From positions 1,734 to 34,235 of the forward strand of contig NW_003155759.1 in NCBI RefSeq assembly GCF_000003605.2: DNA of 32,502 nt, written 5' to 3'. Each line of letters opens with the position of its first letter. The first letter of the stretch is position 1. The notes below the pieces were generated by a model. It saw only the letters and a program-made list of their open reading frames with translations, was not told where the DNA came from and searched no databases. Positions 20,001 through 28,620 of this stretch are shown piece after piece. Both the position numbers and the translations under genes were made by a program. This DNA comes from Saccoglossus kowalevskii (lineage: Eukaryota; Hemichordata; Enteropneusta; Harrimaniidae).

Positions 20001-22146
20001 CGGGTGTTATTACCTAATATTGGCTAGCCAGAAACTACAATGAAGTGGAGCGTGGAATGCAAAGCAACCGTGGATCATGCATGCGACTTGTCACTCGGCA
20101 CCCGGGAAACGCGATTCACATAGACGACACACAGACCATTTGCAAAACAATTAATGAAATTATGATTCATTCTTAACGTGACGTTTTTTACTGCATATTA
20201 AAATTAATATTTGCCTATTGCTGAATCTAACTAGCGCGCACGTTTATGCATGTTTGGGTGCATTGAAACATAATTCCTGGGTAGTGAGCAAATTACTGTA
20301 TGTTCGTTTACTCAGACACTTGGGAACGATATTATACGTTTGTTTATTTGGTGACATGGATAGCAGATACAAGACTGTACGTCCGCACTCACGCATCTTG
20401 ACAAGAGAGTGCATAATAACATTTCGATAGACTTGTAGGATTTCGACAGAAAGAGACACTTTGAAGTACACCGTAAACGTTGTACTTGATAATTCGAAGG
20501 TGGTTGATACAAGTTGTATTACACGGGTTTGTAAATCTTTCAGCTTCAATGGGATGAACGCCGAATGGGATGAAATCAAGTAAAGAATTAGTCATAAATT
20601 CTGACATTTAGATACTACGGGTGGTGCTAAGTACGGTAGTGGATTAAACGCATTACCTGTGTCGTGACAATCCAATGGTGGTCAGTCTGGGTCATACCAA
20701 ATGCACTAGCCTGGAATACAAACAATAGTTGGTGGGAGTCAGTATTGGTAAAACTTTAACTCGGCGCACGTATCATATCAAATGTTTTCTTGTTTCCGTT
20801 GTTTCCAATGAAATAGCTTTGAAATTATTGCAACTCTCCGTATTACACATGCAAATATATTATTGTGACAAAGCACTTTTGGACGTAATTAAAGCGAGGG
20901 TGTCGTCACCTACGCATGCGTCAAATGGCCATAGCGTGTCATTGTTTACAAACAAGCGTTTACCCATGATCCTTTGCGTTTTTAAGCGCGTGTTGTTGTC
21001 GTCGCTTGTTACCGCGCGTGCGCAGGTGACGACCCTACCGTTTTAAGAGTAAGGGAGGACGTGAACGCATTGTTTTTATAATGTTTTAGTCTGAAGCGTA
21101 ATTCAAACGCATGTGCAGTGATTCAATATACGTACTCCCAATTCAACCCACACGTACAGAGAATTCAGGTCCGTACTGCCAATTAAATTGGCATACACAA
21201 TGAATCATGCACGTAATATAAATTAAAATCGCGTGTGCTGTGATTTTATGTACGTATTACCAATTCAAAGCGCAAGCACTGTGATTTCATGCACGTAGCA
21301 CCAATTCAACTTGAAAGTATTTGCGCTGCAATTTCCTGAACGTAATACCGTCACTATCAATCCTAAAATACACTTACTTGGTCAAGTAAAGCATAGTTGT
21401 TATTTTTCTGACAGTAAACAATATAATTGTGTATCGTTGACGTCTTTGCTATGTGTAGTGGTTTCTTTACATTGAAATTATTTTCTGTTTGGTTCCAATC
21501 TAATTTTAGCAATATAACTTCCAGTGTTGAATCGCCTGCCGTTGCCAGACCAAGCAAGTTCTTGACGTTTCTATATGCTGCAATAAAAAAAAGCGAGTGT
21601 CACAATAGGACATCAGAAAGTGAATGTGAAAAAAACAATATGAAACCCCGGATGTACAGGATTTTAATTTAAAAATGTTATAGTCTAAAAGATCACATGA
21701 ACCGTTTCATTATTCCATTGTATTCAAAAATAAGACCACAGAAGAGAACAACTACGAATTTGAGACACTAAGACAGAACAGTTATGAATATAAACTGGGC
21801 TGCTATACAAGTGAATACAAGTACTTCTGGTATTAGAATGTATCCTGAAAATGAAGGACGTCCGCGATTTGCAGAAATAGCATCATACCTGTTTCACTGT
21901 CGTAGAATATGATGGCCTCTTTCCAACCCAATCTTCTGATGACACCCAGGACCACGTGATCTATATGTATATAATTGGGTCGAATACTGAGTGAGAATCC
22001 ATTGTTTCGTCGGATCTCGCAGTTATCCCGCGGTACCGCGATGTGTGGAATGTTCAGCTCCTCACAGACAGACTGAATCACTTTACTAGTGTCACATGAC
22101 GTGGAAGACACAATAGCTGAATAATTGGCAGCGGCAAATGAACAAA
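10725..22146 (-). CDS. Ionotropic glutamate receptor subunit, 5'-partial, 11 exons, one frameshift
   Basis: Ligand-gated cation channel subunit of the plasma membrane, expected to work as a tetramer at synapses or in sensory cells. The exons join at 22146-21889, 21577-21378, 20710-20657, 18437-18219, 17527-17357, 16977-16861, 16700-16593, 15626-15435, 15104-14771, 12180-11704 and 11028-10725. All junctions are GT-AG with matching phases, giving about 810 residues. Domain order: amino-terminal domain (about 1-375), S1 (376-475), M1, M2 pore loop with MQQG, M3 with [12 protein letters not shown]2, M4 with [17 protein letters not shown] full family member is about 900 residues, so the signal peptide and first part of the N-terminal lobe are missing upstream. 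The class is AMPA/kainate/delta/phi-like, not NMDA; the subfamily cannot be fixed by eye. One base is missing in the S2 exon, so the copy as given is not translatable end to end. Confidence 0.93.
10777..10782 (-). promoter_or_regulatory. Candidate splice donor in the C-terminal tail region
   Basis: On the minus strand the sequence ACAAAGgtaattac fits the donor consensus (AAG/gtaatt) well. If used, the exon would end at 10779 after CKAIKTK. The whole minisatellite would then be intronic and a further terminal exon would lie below 6369, where I could not identify one. The ordinary read-through alternative ends at the TGA at 10725-10727. Confidence 0.4.
11029..11703 (-). other. Intron between exons J and K (phase 2)
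   Basis: 675 bp with donor gtaacc and acceptor gatgcag. No internal feature stood out. The open frames inside it have no family resemblance. Confidence 0.85.
11704..12180 (-). CDS. iGluR exon J: M3 and ligand-binding half S2, with a 1-base frameshift
   Basis: The acceptor is ctctttcatag; the donor is TTGAG/gtaacc; it enters in phase 1 and leaves in phase 2. The first frame reads [12 protein letters not shown], then FWWFF and [12 protein letters not shown] (the gate motif at 12100-12065), [18 protein letters not shown] and [10 protein letters not shown]. At about 11911-11904 the reading frame must shift to continue with [50 protein letters not shown]. Exon length (477) with these phases is one base short of an open frame, so exactly one base is missing. 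The likely site is the CCC run, where a fourth C would give VNPITVV. It could be a sequence error, a null allele or a young pseudogene. Confidence 0.93.
12181..14770 (-). other. Intron between exons I and J (phase 1), directly after the pore loop
   Basis: 2590 bp, the largest intron in the pore region. The donor is gtacgt and the acceptor is tctttcatag. It splits the Gly codon just after MQQ, close to the position of an intron in vertebrate AMPA receptor genes. It contains a possible pogo/Tigger-like element at 13346-13893. Confidence 0.85.
13346..13893. mobile_element. Possible pogo/Tigger-like non-autonomous element
   Basis: The left end, TA/CAGTGGAACCTCTAC, resembles the pogo/Tigger terminal sequence (CAGTGGAACCTC next to a TA). 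The right end, read inward on the minus strand, is CAGTTAAACCTTG, also next to a TA. The ends agree over about 11 bases with two or three mismatches and the match does not extend further. The length (548 bp) suits a MITE. An 86-codon plus-strand frame inside (13391-13651) has no recognised similarity. Confidence 0.3.
14771..15104 (-). CDS. iGluR exon I: rest of S1, M1 and pore loop
   Basis: The acceptor is tttcttcag; the donor is CAACAAG/gtacgt; it enters in phase 0 and leaves in phase 1. It starts [20 protein letters not shown]. The Arg of SDRE is the residue that binds the ligand alpha-carboxylate (GluA2 Arg485). [15 protein letters not shown] and the M1 helix ([20 protein letters not shown]) follow. 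The pore loop [14 protein letters not shown] ends at the junction. The Q/R site codon is CAA at 14777-14775, predicting an unedited, calcium-permeable pore. Pro and Thr of the usual PLT agonist motif are replaced (see findings). Confidence 0.95.
15105..15434 (-). other. Intron between exons H and I
   Basis: 330 bp, phase 0, donor gtgcgt, acceptor tttcttcag. Nothing else seen. Confidence 0.85.
15435..15626 (-). CDS. iGluR exon H: ligand-binding half S1
   Basis: The acceptor is gtttacacag; the donor is GGA/gtgcgt; both are phase 0, residues 376-439. Conserved blocks are [31 protein letters not shown] and [11 protein letters not shown]. The Tyr in KYSGY sits at the position of GluA2 Tyr450, which caps the bound amino acid. 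I chose the GGA/gtgcgt donor over an upstream CAG/gtttac because it restores the usual 'G-K-A-D-L-A' junction with exon I. Confidence 0.92.
15627..16592 (-). other. Intron between exons G and H
   Basis: 966 bp, phase 0. A locally GC-richer patch at about 16064-16100 (ggaggtcgtcgcgccacgca and following) stands out in the AT-rich intron. No gene was recognised. Confidence 0.8.
16593..16700 (-). CDS. iGluR exon G: linker into ligand-binding domain
   Basis: The acceptor is attcttcacag; the donor is ATC/gtaagt; both are phase 0, residues 340-375. It starts IGQWDP (the family's 'G.W....G') and ends with SYKIVTII, the first strand of ligand-binding half S1, which in AMPA/kainate receptors is '..L.VTT.LE.P'. 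The 36-codon exon carries the whole linker between the amino-terminal and ligand-binding domains. Confidence 0.9.
16861..16977 (-). CDS. iGluR exon F: end of amino-terminal domain
   Basis: The acceptor is tctttacag; the donor is AAG/gttggt; both are phase 0, residues 301-339. It reads [20 protein letters not shown], the conserved 'G.TG.I.F...G.R.....L.I..L' block seen in AMPA and kainate receptors, and ends NKTYSWK. It leads directly into the 'IGQWDP' of the next exon. Confidence 0.9.
16978..17356 (-). other. Intron between exons E and F
   Basis: 379 bp, phase 0, donor gtttgt, acceptor tctttacag. Nothing else seen. Confidence 0.85.
17357..17527 (-). CDS. iGluR exon E: amino-terminal domain, YDA helix
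   Basis: The acceptor is tatcacacag; the donor is AGG/gtttgt; both are phase 0, residues 244-300. It encodes [20 protein letters not shown], the family's A.LYDAV helix that immediately follows the hinge, then [19 protein letters not shown], matching the 'C......W..G..F' pattern before the G-L-x-G-R-I strand in the next exon. The Cys is expected to take part in a conserved disulfide of the amino-terminal domain. Confidence 0.9.
17528..18218 (-). other. Intron between exons D and E
   Basis: 691 bp, phase 0, donor gttagt. It contains a hAT-like end at 17661-17700; otherwise nothing. Confidence 0.8.
17661..17700. mobile_element. hAT-like transposon end fragment
   Basis: The sequence CCAGGGGCGGATCCAGCAAA followed by a G run matches the recurring CAGNGGCGGATCCAG...GGGGGG end found on many invertebrate hAT elements and their MITEs. 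No matching opposite end was seen nearby, so it is a remnant or a solo end. Confidence 0.5.
18219..18437 (-). CDS. iGluR exon D: amino-terminal domain, second lobe
   Basis: The acceptor is gtgtattgtag; the donor is GAG/gttagt; both are phase 0, residues 171-243. It starts [20 protein letters not shown], equivalent to the 'DL......Y....N.TGFR' segment of kainate receptors, then [15 protein letters not shown], equivalent to the '...W.......' helix. Several N-glycosylation sequons are visible (NQS, NYT twice, NIS). Confidence 0.9.
19032..19201. mobile_element. 170-bp element with perfect 15-bp inverted ends (MITE-like)
   Basis: GCGCCCTCTAGCGAC at 19032-19046 is the exact reverse complement of GTCGCTAGAGGGCGC at 19187-19201. 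Further inward the arms keep a weaker match (GATGTGATTTGATGACA against GATGATTTTGTGACA). No target duplication is obvious. The end motif CTAGAGGGCGCTGG resembles the CTCF core motif, so paired insulator-like sites are an alternative reading. Confidence 0.6.
19629..19652. repeat. (AATC)n microsatellite
   Basis: Six perfect or near-perfect AATC units in tandem within the C-D intron. Confidence 0.95.
20657..20710 (-). CDS. iGluR exon C: 18-codon micro-exon of the amino-terminal domain
   Basis: A 54-bp exon, too short for ordinary ORF detection. The acceptor is ttgtattccag; the donor is CAG/gtaatg; both ends are phase 0. It encodes [18 protein letters not shown]. This matches the family motif A..LGM....Y.WI.T, where the last helix of the lobe is followed by the strand ending in Trp. 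It joins in frame to exon B (LLDQ) and to exon D (EISDNEM), which reproduces the usual spacing. Confidence 0.88.
20902..21033. mobile_element. 132-bp GC-rich inverted-repeat element (MITE-like)
   Basis: GTCGTCACCTACGC at 20902-20915 pairs with GCGCAGGTGACGAC at 21020-21033 (13 of 14). The arms continue inward with CATGCGT against CACGCGC. Outside the arms an AGGG stretch is also shared. GC content is high against an AT-rich intron, suggesting insertion. Confidence 0.5.
21100..21350. repeat. Degenerate 41-bp tandem repeat with TACGTA-type core
   Basis: About six imperfect units begin with AATTCAA (or AATTAAA), contain a CG-rich piece plus GTGATTCA-like sequence, and end TACGTACTCCC, TCCGTACTGCC, TACGTATTACC, CACGTAGCACC or AACGTAATACC. 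One unit boundary is blurred near 21190-21230. Confidence 0.7.
21378..21577 (-). CDS. iGluR exon B: amino-terminal domain
   Basis: The acceptor is ttattgcag after a long T tract; the donor is CAA/gtaagt, a near-perfect consensus. It enters in phase 1 (completing an Ala codon) and leaves in phase 0, residues 86-152. It begins [12 protein letters not shown] and ends [17 protein letters not shown]. The short hydrophobic strand YIVYC corresponds to the strand of the second lobe that follows the DSETG region in other iGluRs. The middle ([13 protein letters not shown]) has an N-linked glycosylation sequon NQT, consistent with an extracellular domain. Confidence 0.85.
21578..21888 (-). other. Intron between exons A and B
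   Basis: 311 bp, phase 1, donor gtatga, acceptor ttattgcag. Nothing else seen. Confidence 0.85.
21889..22146 (-). CDS. iGluR exon A: amino-terminal domain, first lobe
   Basis: This is the most upstream exon I can place. The acceptor is cgttttcag; the donor is CAG/gtatga. It starts with two bases of a split codon and ends in phase 1, covering residues 1-85 of the partial protein. It reads [14 protein letters not shown], then [16 protein letters not shown], matching the family pattern in which a Cys-containing helix precedes an 'AI.....S' strand and then 'V.S.C..L.IPHI'. The segment [17 protein letters not shown] is the typical W.....FYDS strand of the periplasmic-binding-like fold. There is no ATG start of the protein here; the upstream ORF extension lies in the intron. 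Confidence 0.9.
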
Positions 22147-22680
<534 letters not shown>

Positions 22681-24999
22681 ACATACTGATATCAGAAATT
22701 TAGTAAATAAATCAAACTATTTAATATATACGTACAATACATGCCGGCCGACAGGTGAATTCGAAACGTTCAAAGTTTTGAACAAAGTCCCTCTTTGCGT
22801 CAGATCGGTGTGAGAGAAGACGCCGACCTGCCGATGTCATATCAAGGGCGGTAGGCAAAATGTTTGCGTTAGAATAATCACAGACCCTCTAGATAGAGGG
22901 ACTGTGTTATAATACTATAAATTTTGAAGCCTCCTCCTGAGTCATCCTGATAATTTACTTGTTTTCAATGTTTATTTTCCAATGATTCTATGTTTGTTTC
23001 TATAGGGTTTCCTGGAAATCAAACAAACTTGGTACAATTTTGGAAAGATGTGTACATTTAGAATTTGATTTGGATGGTGATTGCAACTGCTTGTTTGCTT
23101 CAGAGAAACAGTATTGAACCATACAATGAACAACCATTGCAAGCAATGTGTGCGAATTATTTTACATTTTATAAAAAAAAACGTTGATACCATAGCAGAT
23201 GTTACATGCAACCAATTTTGCCGGTATATGGAAAGTATTGTATTTTGCTCTCCACACTGTCCCTCTATCCCGAGTCTGGAAACGGCTAGCGTTCTTTTAT
23301 CTCGAATTGTGTTGCGGGTAAACAAATCTTCACACCCGGGCCAAGCATTGCACTATGAAATTTTGCGTTATTGAACAAAAACCTTTGACTTTATATAACT
23401 AATGACACCAATAAATAACAGTGCTTCAATTTGTTGGATATAAATAGATTTTCGTAGCACTGAATAGCGCACAGTGTCATTTCAAAACGTCGCCATTTGC
23501 ATTTATGATCGAAAAGACCATCGATAAAAATCGTTCAATTTAACATTCATAAAATGCGGGGTGACAAATAACAAATCAGCTCACCGGTTTTTAATGATAT
23601 GTTTCGATCATATATGTCAAAATCGAAGACGACAATTGGTTTCGCGCCGAGATGAAGGGTAAATAAAATAGAGTTCATTTCAACACGGTTACTAGTTACT
23701 AGTTACTAGTAACTGCGATTTCAATCACCCCAAATGTCAAACACGAAAAATGTCCGGGTAAAGGTATGATATTTTGTTGCGAAAATGTGTCGCTGGTGGT
23801 AAAATATATTAATTAAAGAACTACTCGCCGGTTAAATTATGACCTTATACTGATATCCTGATTAAAAAAATATGTGAAAAAGCACGAATTCTGGAATAAA
23901 CAACTAAGTTGTAAAAAAACACATAGCACTGATATCAAAAATAGTGACAGGCTGTGTACTGATCACGTGACAATGCTTTTCCCACAACCGGCAGGCGCCT
24001 TTGCCAGGGAAAGAGGCCAATTCACACCGAATACAATGACCGTTTCCAGACCGGGGAAAGGGGGACTGTGCTTGAAGTCACCTTTTTTGGCTCACCCTAT
24101 TTGTAACTATATAACCATTTACAGAGGTTTGTCTAAGACCAAAATAAGTGATATTTTAATGATCGATTATATAATAAATGCAATTTCTTGTGAGCTTCTA
24201 TTGGATATGCGCTTCCAATAGAGCAACTACGATAACGATAGTTTTTAATAAAATTGAAAATTACTGGTATACGTCATCGTTTTCATTCTTTTATTATGCT
24301 TATGATGGATTGAAGTCACGAAATAAAAACAAAGATTAGGGTCATCGGACTATTATTGAGGAAAAGAAAGTCCAACATTTGCATGTTGAAATTATTTCTT
24401 CATATTTCAAAATTTGTGACTCATGGGGGAAATGAAATTGTTTCGTTGAGGGCGCACGTTACGAAAAAAAATAGATTGAAGGTGCTGGTCCCGCGCTGTT
24501 CTAACGATGGATTTAAATCATTAAGCGTACCTAAGCCCCTATAAACTATATAGACTATAAAACAAACATTATTTTACCAATTTGGTTAATTTTCTTACAA
24601 TTACCTTCTGTCTTAGCTGCCGTTAAAACAAATTGACCGATTAACATAATAAAGTATTGTGAACGGACAGGTAAAAAGGTCTACTCCCTGAGCCATGTTC
24701 TAGTGATTCTTTAACTAGAAAATAATAATGTTTCGGAAAACCTAGCGTTCATTATCAAATGAATTTTCTCAGTAAATAAGCTTTTTATTTGCACATACCT
24801 AAAACAAATTTAACATATGAAACGCTTGAGTATCGATCTTTTTAAAAATCATCACGGTGTTGGTCCCATGTATATGGCATATATAAGTACAATTGGCGAA
24901 CAATTAGGGTACGAGGTTTGATTGAAAACGAAATGTGTTGTGTCCTATGGGACTTCAAGACGGAGTTTTGCAATATTCATTAACAATATTTAAGTGCAA
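22681..24999. other. Stretch without recognisable gene
   Basis: Open frames of 97-117 codons occur (22972-23325 minus, 23081-23374 plus, 23874-24221 plus) but lack family motifs and overlap each other. A short hairpin at 22874-22912 and a small palindromic ACTAGTTACTAGTTACTAGT run near 23693-23715 are the only structured spots. The missing 5' receptor exons could lie here but were not identified. Confidence 0.5.
22874..22912. other. Hairpin-forming palindrome
   Basis: CACAGACCCTCTA pairs with TAGAGGGACTGTG around a two-base centre, with one mismatch, and flanking TAAT/ATAA bases extend the stem. It could be a small MITE end, a footprint or a structural element. It shows no terminator-like context. 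Confidence 0.6.
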
Positions 25000-25260
25000 G
25001 GATTCACATTCATATTTATAAATGACATTGATATTAGTAAAAACTTTTGTGTTCATAAAATTTCCATTTGTATTACAAATTCGATTTTGATATTGTTAAA
25101 TTTGCATTTATATTCGCAAAACTTTCATTTGTATTCATAAATCATCTATTAGTATTTATAAAATATGTGATAAGGGAACATATGGGCGCTATTTTGATAG
25201 AAATAATCTTTTTTGTAAAACCTCAATTTATCTTCGTAAACCTCCATCTGTATTCGTAGA
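25000..25260. repeat. Degenerate ~23-bp AT-rich tandem repeat
   Basis: About ten loose copies of a TTTCATTTGTATTCATAAA-like unit (CCATTTGTATTACAAA, GCATTTATATTCGCAAA, CCATCTGTATTCGTAGA). A 63-codon plus frame across it is low complexity and considered accidental. Confidence 0.6.
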
Positions 25261-26029
25261 ATCATGTGCATACATGACAAGTGAACACAGAGGACGCTCT
25301 TCTTTATTGACTTCGATTTAAGACAGGCGGCAAGAGCGAATTAGCATTGTGTGCTTTGACAAACCATAGACTTATGGGTAAATGTTGCCTTTGTGGAACG
25401 GCATTTTATGCCGATCCAATCTACTGGTTTCCTAATTTCCTTTCGTTTGTGAGTCCGCATATGTCCTGGGCTTCGTTTGGTAGTGTACGCGGAAGCGTTA
25501 GTGTGCAGACCGGACCCTAACGCCAAACAAAATATCTTCTAGCGAAGACTGCATGCTAATAGTTACTCCGCAGCAACTTAGACTTGTTATACTTGTTAAT
25601 AGAATTTGGACCGTTTATTTGTGAATAGGATTGCACCTGAACAGACGAAACCTGGGACCTATTTGTACACCACTGACGCAAAAATATGATGATTGATTTC
25701 GAAAATGCTCAAATGAGAGTTATGTATGATACAGTAAATGCACAGTCATCTGGGGGTATAACATCCAAATAAATCCATCAGTACATTTTGTTTCCAAATT
25801 TTCCATCGTTATTGCTATAATAATCGTCCATTTCAACGATTATGGCACACAGAAAACTGTACACTTGGTTACGTACAGAATGTGTAACTGCAAATTACAT
25901 ACACTTGACATCATGATAAACATATATTTCGCGTCATTATACGTAGCTCATGGCATGGTAGTCAACTAGTACAGATGGCGTTGTCAGAAAGCATATATCA
26001 AAGACCCATAATGTCTAATGTATGTACAA
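25261..26029. other. Stretch without recognisable gene
   Basis: Nothing identifiable. A 61-codon minus frame at 25341-25526 has an ordinary-looking composition but no family resemblance and no convincing splice context. Confidence 0.5.
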
Positions 26030-26545
26030 AGTTTTAACGAAATCCATACATAAACGACCGGGATTCGATTTCGTGCTTGATTTTTGAGGATTTTCAGCAC
26101 AAAAATGGACACCATTCGGCCATTTTGAATCGGATCGTCAAACCAATACATTTGTATATCTATTACATGATGTATAATGACTATACACAATTTGAACATA
26201 ATATATGACATGACACTAGAACCACATTCATTAAAAGAAAATGGCCGCCAGTCGGCCTTTTTGATACCGATCTGAAAACAAAATGACGGGCACCAATTGA
26301 AGGTCCCATAAGTTTGAACACAATCTATCCATTCGCTGAGATTCGGTTTCGGAATGCCATGAATGCTTGATTTTGATTATATTTCAGCACAAAAATGGCC
26401 GCCATTCGGCCATCTTGAATCAGATTGTGAAACAAATTAATGTGCACATGTAATGTATAAGATTATGTATGAGGTATGTGTAAAGTTTGAATGAAAACGG
26501 ACGCGCGCACAGATGCACACACGGACACACGGACGTACGCACACT
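26030..26545. repeat. Dispersed repeat with three copies of a GGCCGCCATTCGGCCAT core
   Basis: A core like AAAAATGGCCGCCATTCGGC followed by a CATTTTGAATCGGAT-like stretch occurs near 26101, 26240 and 26393. The first and third copies share upstream text (ATTCG.TTTCG...GCTTGATTTT...TTTCAGCACAAAAATGG), giving a ~290-bp unit with a shorter copy between. The block ends with a CG-rich run (ggacgcgcgcacagatgcac and following) like the tail of SINE or RTE-type repeats. The family is not identified. Confidence 0.6.
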
Positions 26546-26622
26546 CAGTGGTCAATCCACAAGTCCCCTGCGTCCGAAAGAGGATTAAATATGGGCGATT
26601 GTATGTTAAACATGAGCAGAGG

Positions 26623-26707
26623 ACCACGATTATATAATATATATCGGTGAAAACCACGATTATATAATAAATATCGGTGAAAACCACGATTATATAATAA
26701 ATATGGG
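26623..26707. repeat. 30-bp tandem repeat, about three copies
   Basis: The unit begins ACCACGATTATATAATAAAT and ends ATCGGTGAAA. Copies start at 26623, 26653 and 26683; the third is incomplete. It sits directly before the 36-bp array. Confidence 0.92.
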
Positions 26708-27136
26708 CCTGCTACACTAACAAACATAGGTATCTCGTCTATGCCCGCCCGTCTCCTATGCCTACTACCATATGTATGTTTTCTATGCCTGCTAGGCCGA
26801 CGAACATAGATATGCCTTAGATGCTAACAAACATAAATATGTTGCCTGTGCTCACTACACTAACAAACACAGGTATGAAGTCTGTGCCTACTACAGTAAC
26901 AAACCTTGATATGTCGCCTGTTCCTACTACACTAACAAACACGGATATTTCGTCTAAGCCTACTACACTATCAAACACAGATATTTCGCTTATGCATACT
27001 ACACTAACACACACCGATGTGTTTCCTATGCCTACTACACTAACACATACCGATATGTTTCCTATGCCTACTGCACTAACACACATCGATATGTTTTCTA
27101 TGCCTACTACACTAACACACACCGATATGTTTTATA
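26705..27136. repeat. 36-bp tandem repeat, about 12 copies, open in frame on both strands
   Basis: The unit is close to CCTATGCCTACTACACTAAC followed by ACACACCGATATGTTT. Because 36 is a multiple of three, a plus frame (26821-27150) runs as a 12-residue repeat MPTTLTHTDMFP, and a minus frame (26817-27122) as SVVGIGNISVCV-type repeats. Units are more divergent to the left (26705-26860) and cleaner to the right. No promoter, splice or coding context supports translation, so I call it a repeat, not a gene. Confidence 0.9.
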
Positions 27137-27140
27137 TAAA

Positions 27141-28500
27141 GTGGCGCTAAATTTACACGCATGAACTATCTTTTAAATTTGACTACATGGACGGCACATG
27201 TCTAGTCACCGAAGGGAAATGATTGATTACAATACCAACTTACGTAATTCCTGTACAAGCATGTTTCAACCCCCGTGAGAGTATTGCTAAATTACGATGG
27301 ACTGCAGAGATAAGACGTTGTCCACCGAGAACAAATACGCCGCTATGCATGACGGTAAATATGTGATCATTCTGTACATTGTAATGTCTAACGACCAATT
27401 ATTTCAGTGAGATATACAACATAAATGGCAGTTTTCTTGTTTAGTATTCACCTATTGTAAAAGATTATGGCCATACAATAAAATGTCCTTTGGCGTCACT
27501 AAAAGCATGGGCTTGTATTAATTCCTGCACTATTTTAAAACTCCCATTAAATTCTAACACGACAGATTACACCTCGCGAGTTTATCTTAAATGAGATCAA
27601 GAAAATTAGTAGAACACAAAAATAACAGATTCCTGTCATGATAACATTTACTTAAGTGTTTTCCCAATGTATGTTTTTTAATTAAAATATCGCCTGAAGT
27701 GTAGAAGCCGGTAATGTGTGATTGCCCCCCAACGGCGTATCATTTCACATCTGACAAGCTTCCGAAAACACACGTACAATTTGGGTATTGCAATTTGATT
27801 ACCAATTACGCTAACCTTGGGGGTATTATCCCCTCGCGCATGCGTATTGATGCATACTTTGACACTTTAATCAAAATTACAAATACTTGTATTTAAAGAT
27901 TCAATATAGACGATACCATGCACATTCAATTGTTGCTGCTCGATACTGTATGTTAATGGGAACATTATGATTTGTGATAAACTAAACACGTTGTTTTTGT
28001 TGCATAAACCTAAGTATACTTTTTTATGAAACAATACATTTCAAATCCCCATGGGCAATAATTATTTTGATACGAACAAGATGTTTAATTTACAATAAAA
28101 ATAACACAATTTGGTCTTCAATGTGGAGTTAACATTTTTGTCTTTGTTTATTTAAATAATGTATTGATTCCATCTTGTCATCCCGATTCCCGTGTTTAAT
28201 ATTTTATAGATATGTCTGTATGTGTGATAAAGTACTAGATAAATCATGCACGCATCGCAGCGTTATAATAAATTGATAATGAGTCGAACGTAGAGTTTCT
28301 GTTCAGTTGTTGCCAATATATAATTTAGCGTGTATGACCCTATCTATTGTAAGCAACGTGTTATTATCACGGTCTGAAGTGATGTCAGTGAGTAGACAAT
28401 TTATTGGGGTTGTAGATTGAACGTACTAGTATATTTGTTAAATATTGTGCGTTTTATGAATGGCGTGATTTTGAAGATTGGGAGAGAAATACACGTCATA
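27141..28500. other. Stretch without recognisable gene
   Basis: No gene seen. A 39-codon plus frame starting at 27298 contains a donor-like GACG/gtaaat but has no family resemblance. Confidence 0.5.
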
Positions 28501-28501
28501 C

Positions 28502-28620
28502 TCGGCCAGTGGCGGCGACACCGGGGGGGGGGGATTCACCCACTCGAAAAAATGGGGAGGGGCGTCGTCCATCCCCAAAAAATGTTGGGGGCGTCACCCA
28601 CCCAAATCAAGTTTAAACCC
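28502..28620. mobile_element. hAT-like end or G-rich dispersed repeat fragment
   Basis: CCAGTGGCGGCGACACCG followed by a run of G, then GC-rich text with repeated 'ccc(a)tccccaaaaaatg' and 'gggcgtc(g)tccatcc' pieces. The start resembles the CAGTGGCGG... ends of invertebrate hAT elements. The two plus frames through it are by-products of the G-rich repeat. Confidence 0.45.

Larger units (their letters stand above)
18438..20656 (-). other. Intron between exons C and D
   Basis: 2219 bp, phase 0, donor gtaatg, acceptor tattgtag. It contains the inverted-repeat element at 19032-19201 and an (AATC)n microsatellite at 19629-19652. An exon-like segment at 19462-19532 was examined and rejected. Confidence 0.85.
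20711..21377 (-). other. Intron between exons B and C
   Basis: 667 bp, phase 0, donor gtaagt, acceptor tattccag. It contains a short inverted-repeat element (20902-21033) and a 41-bp degenerate tandem repeat (21100-21350). Confidence 0.85.

Noticed and set aside
22972-23374. Overlapping 117-codon minus and 97-codon plus frames
   Set aside because: They are mutually antisense and neither has family features; considered chance frames.
23874-24221. 115-codon plus-strand frame
   Set aside because: It has ordinary composition but no domain, no homology I recognise and no splice or promoter context.
24605-24680. Minus-strand 76-bp segment reading ...MLIGQFVLTAAKTE with a good donor in phase 1, compatible with exon A
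   Set aside because: The phase match has a one-in-three chance, the acceptor lacks a pyrimidine tract, and the peptide lacks the first strand and helix of the amino-terminal domain. Too weak to call an exon.
27298-27352. Short plus-strand coding-like segment MDCRDKTLSTENKYAAMHD followed by a gtaaat donor
   Set aside because: Nineteen codons with no partner exon, no homology and no upstream signal.
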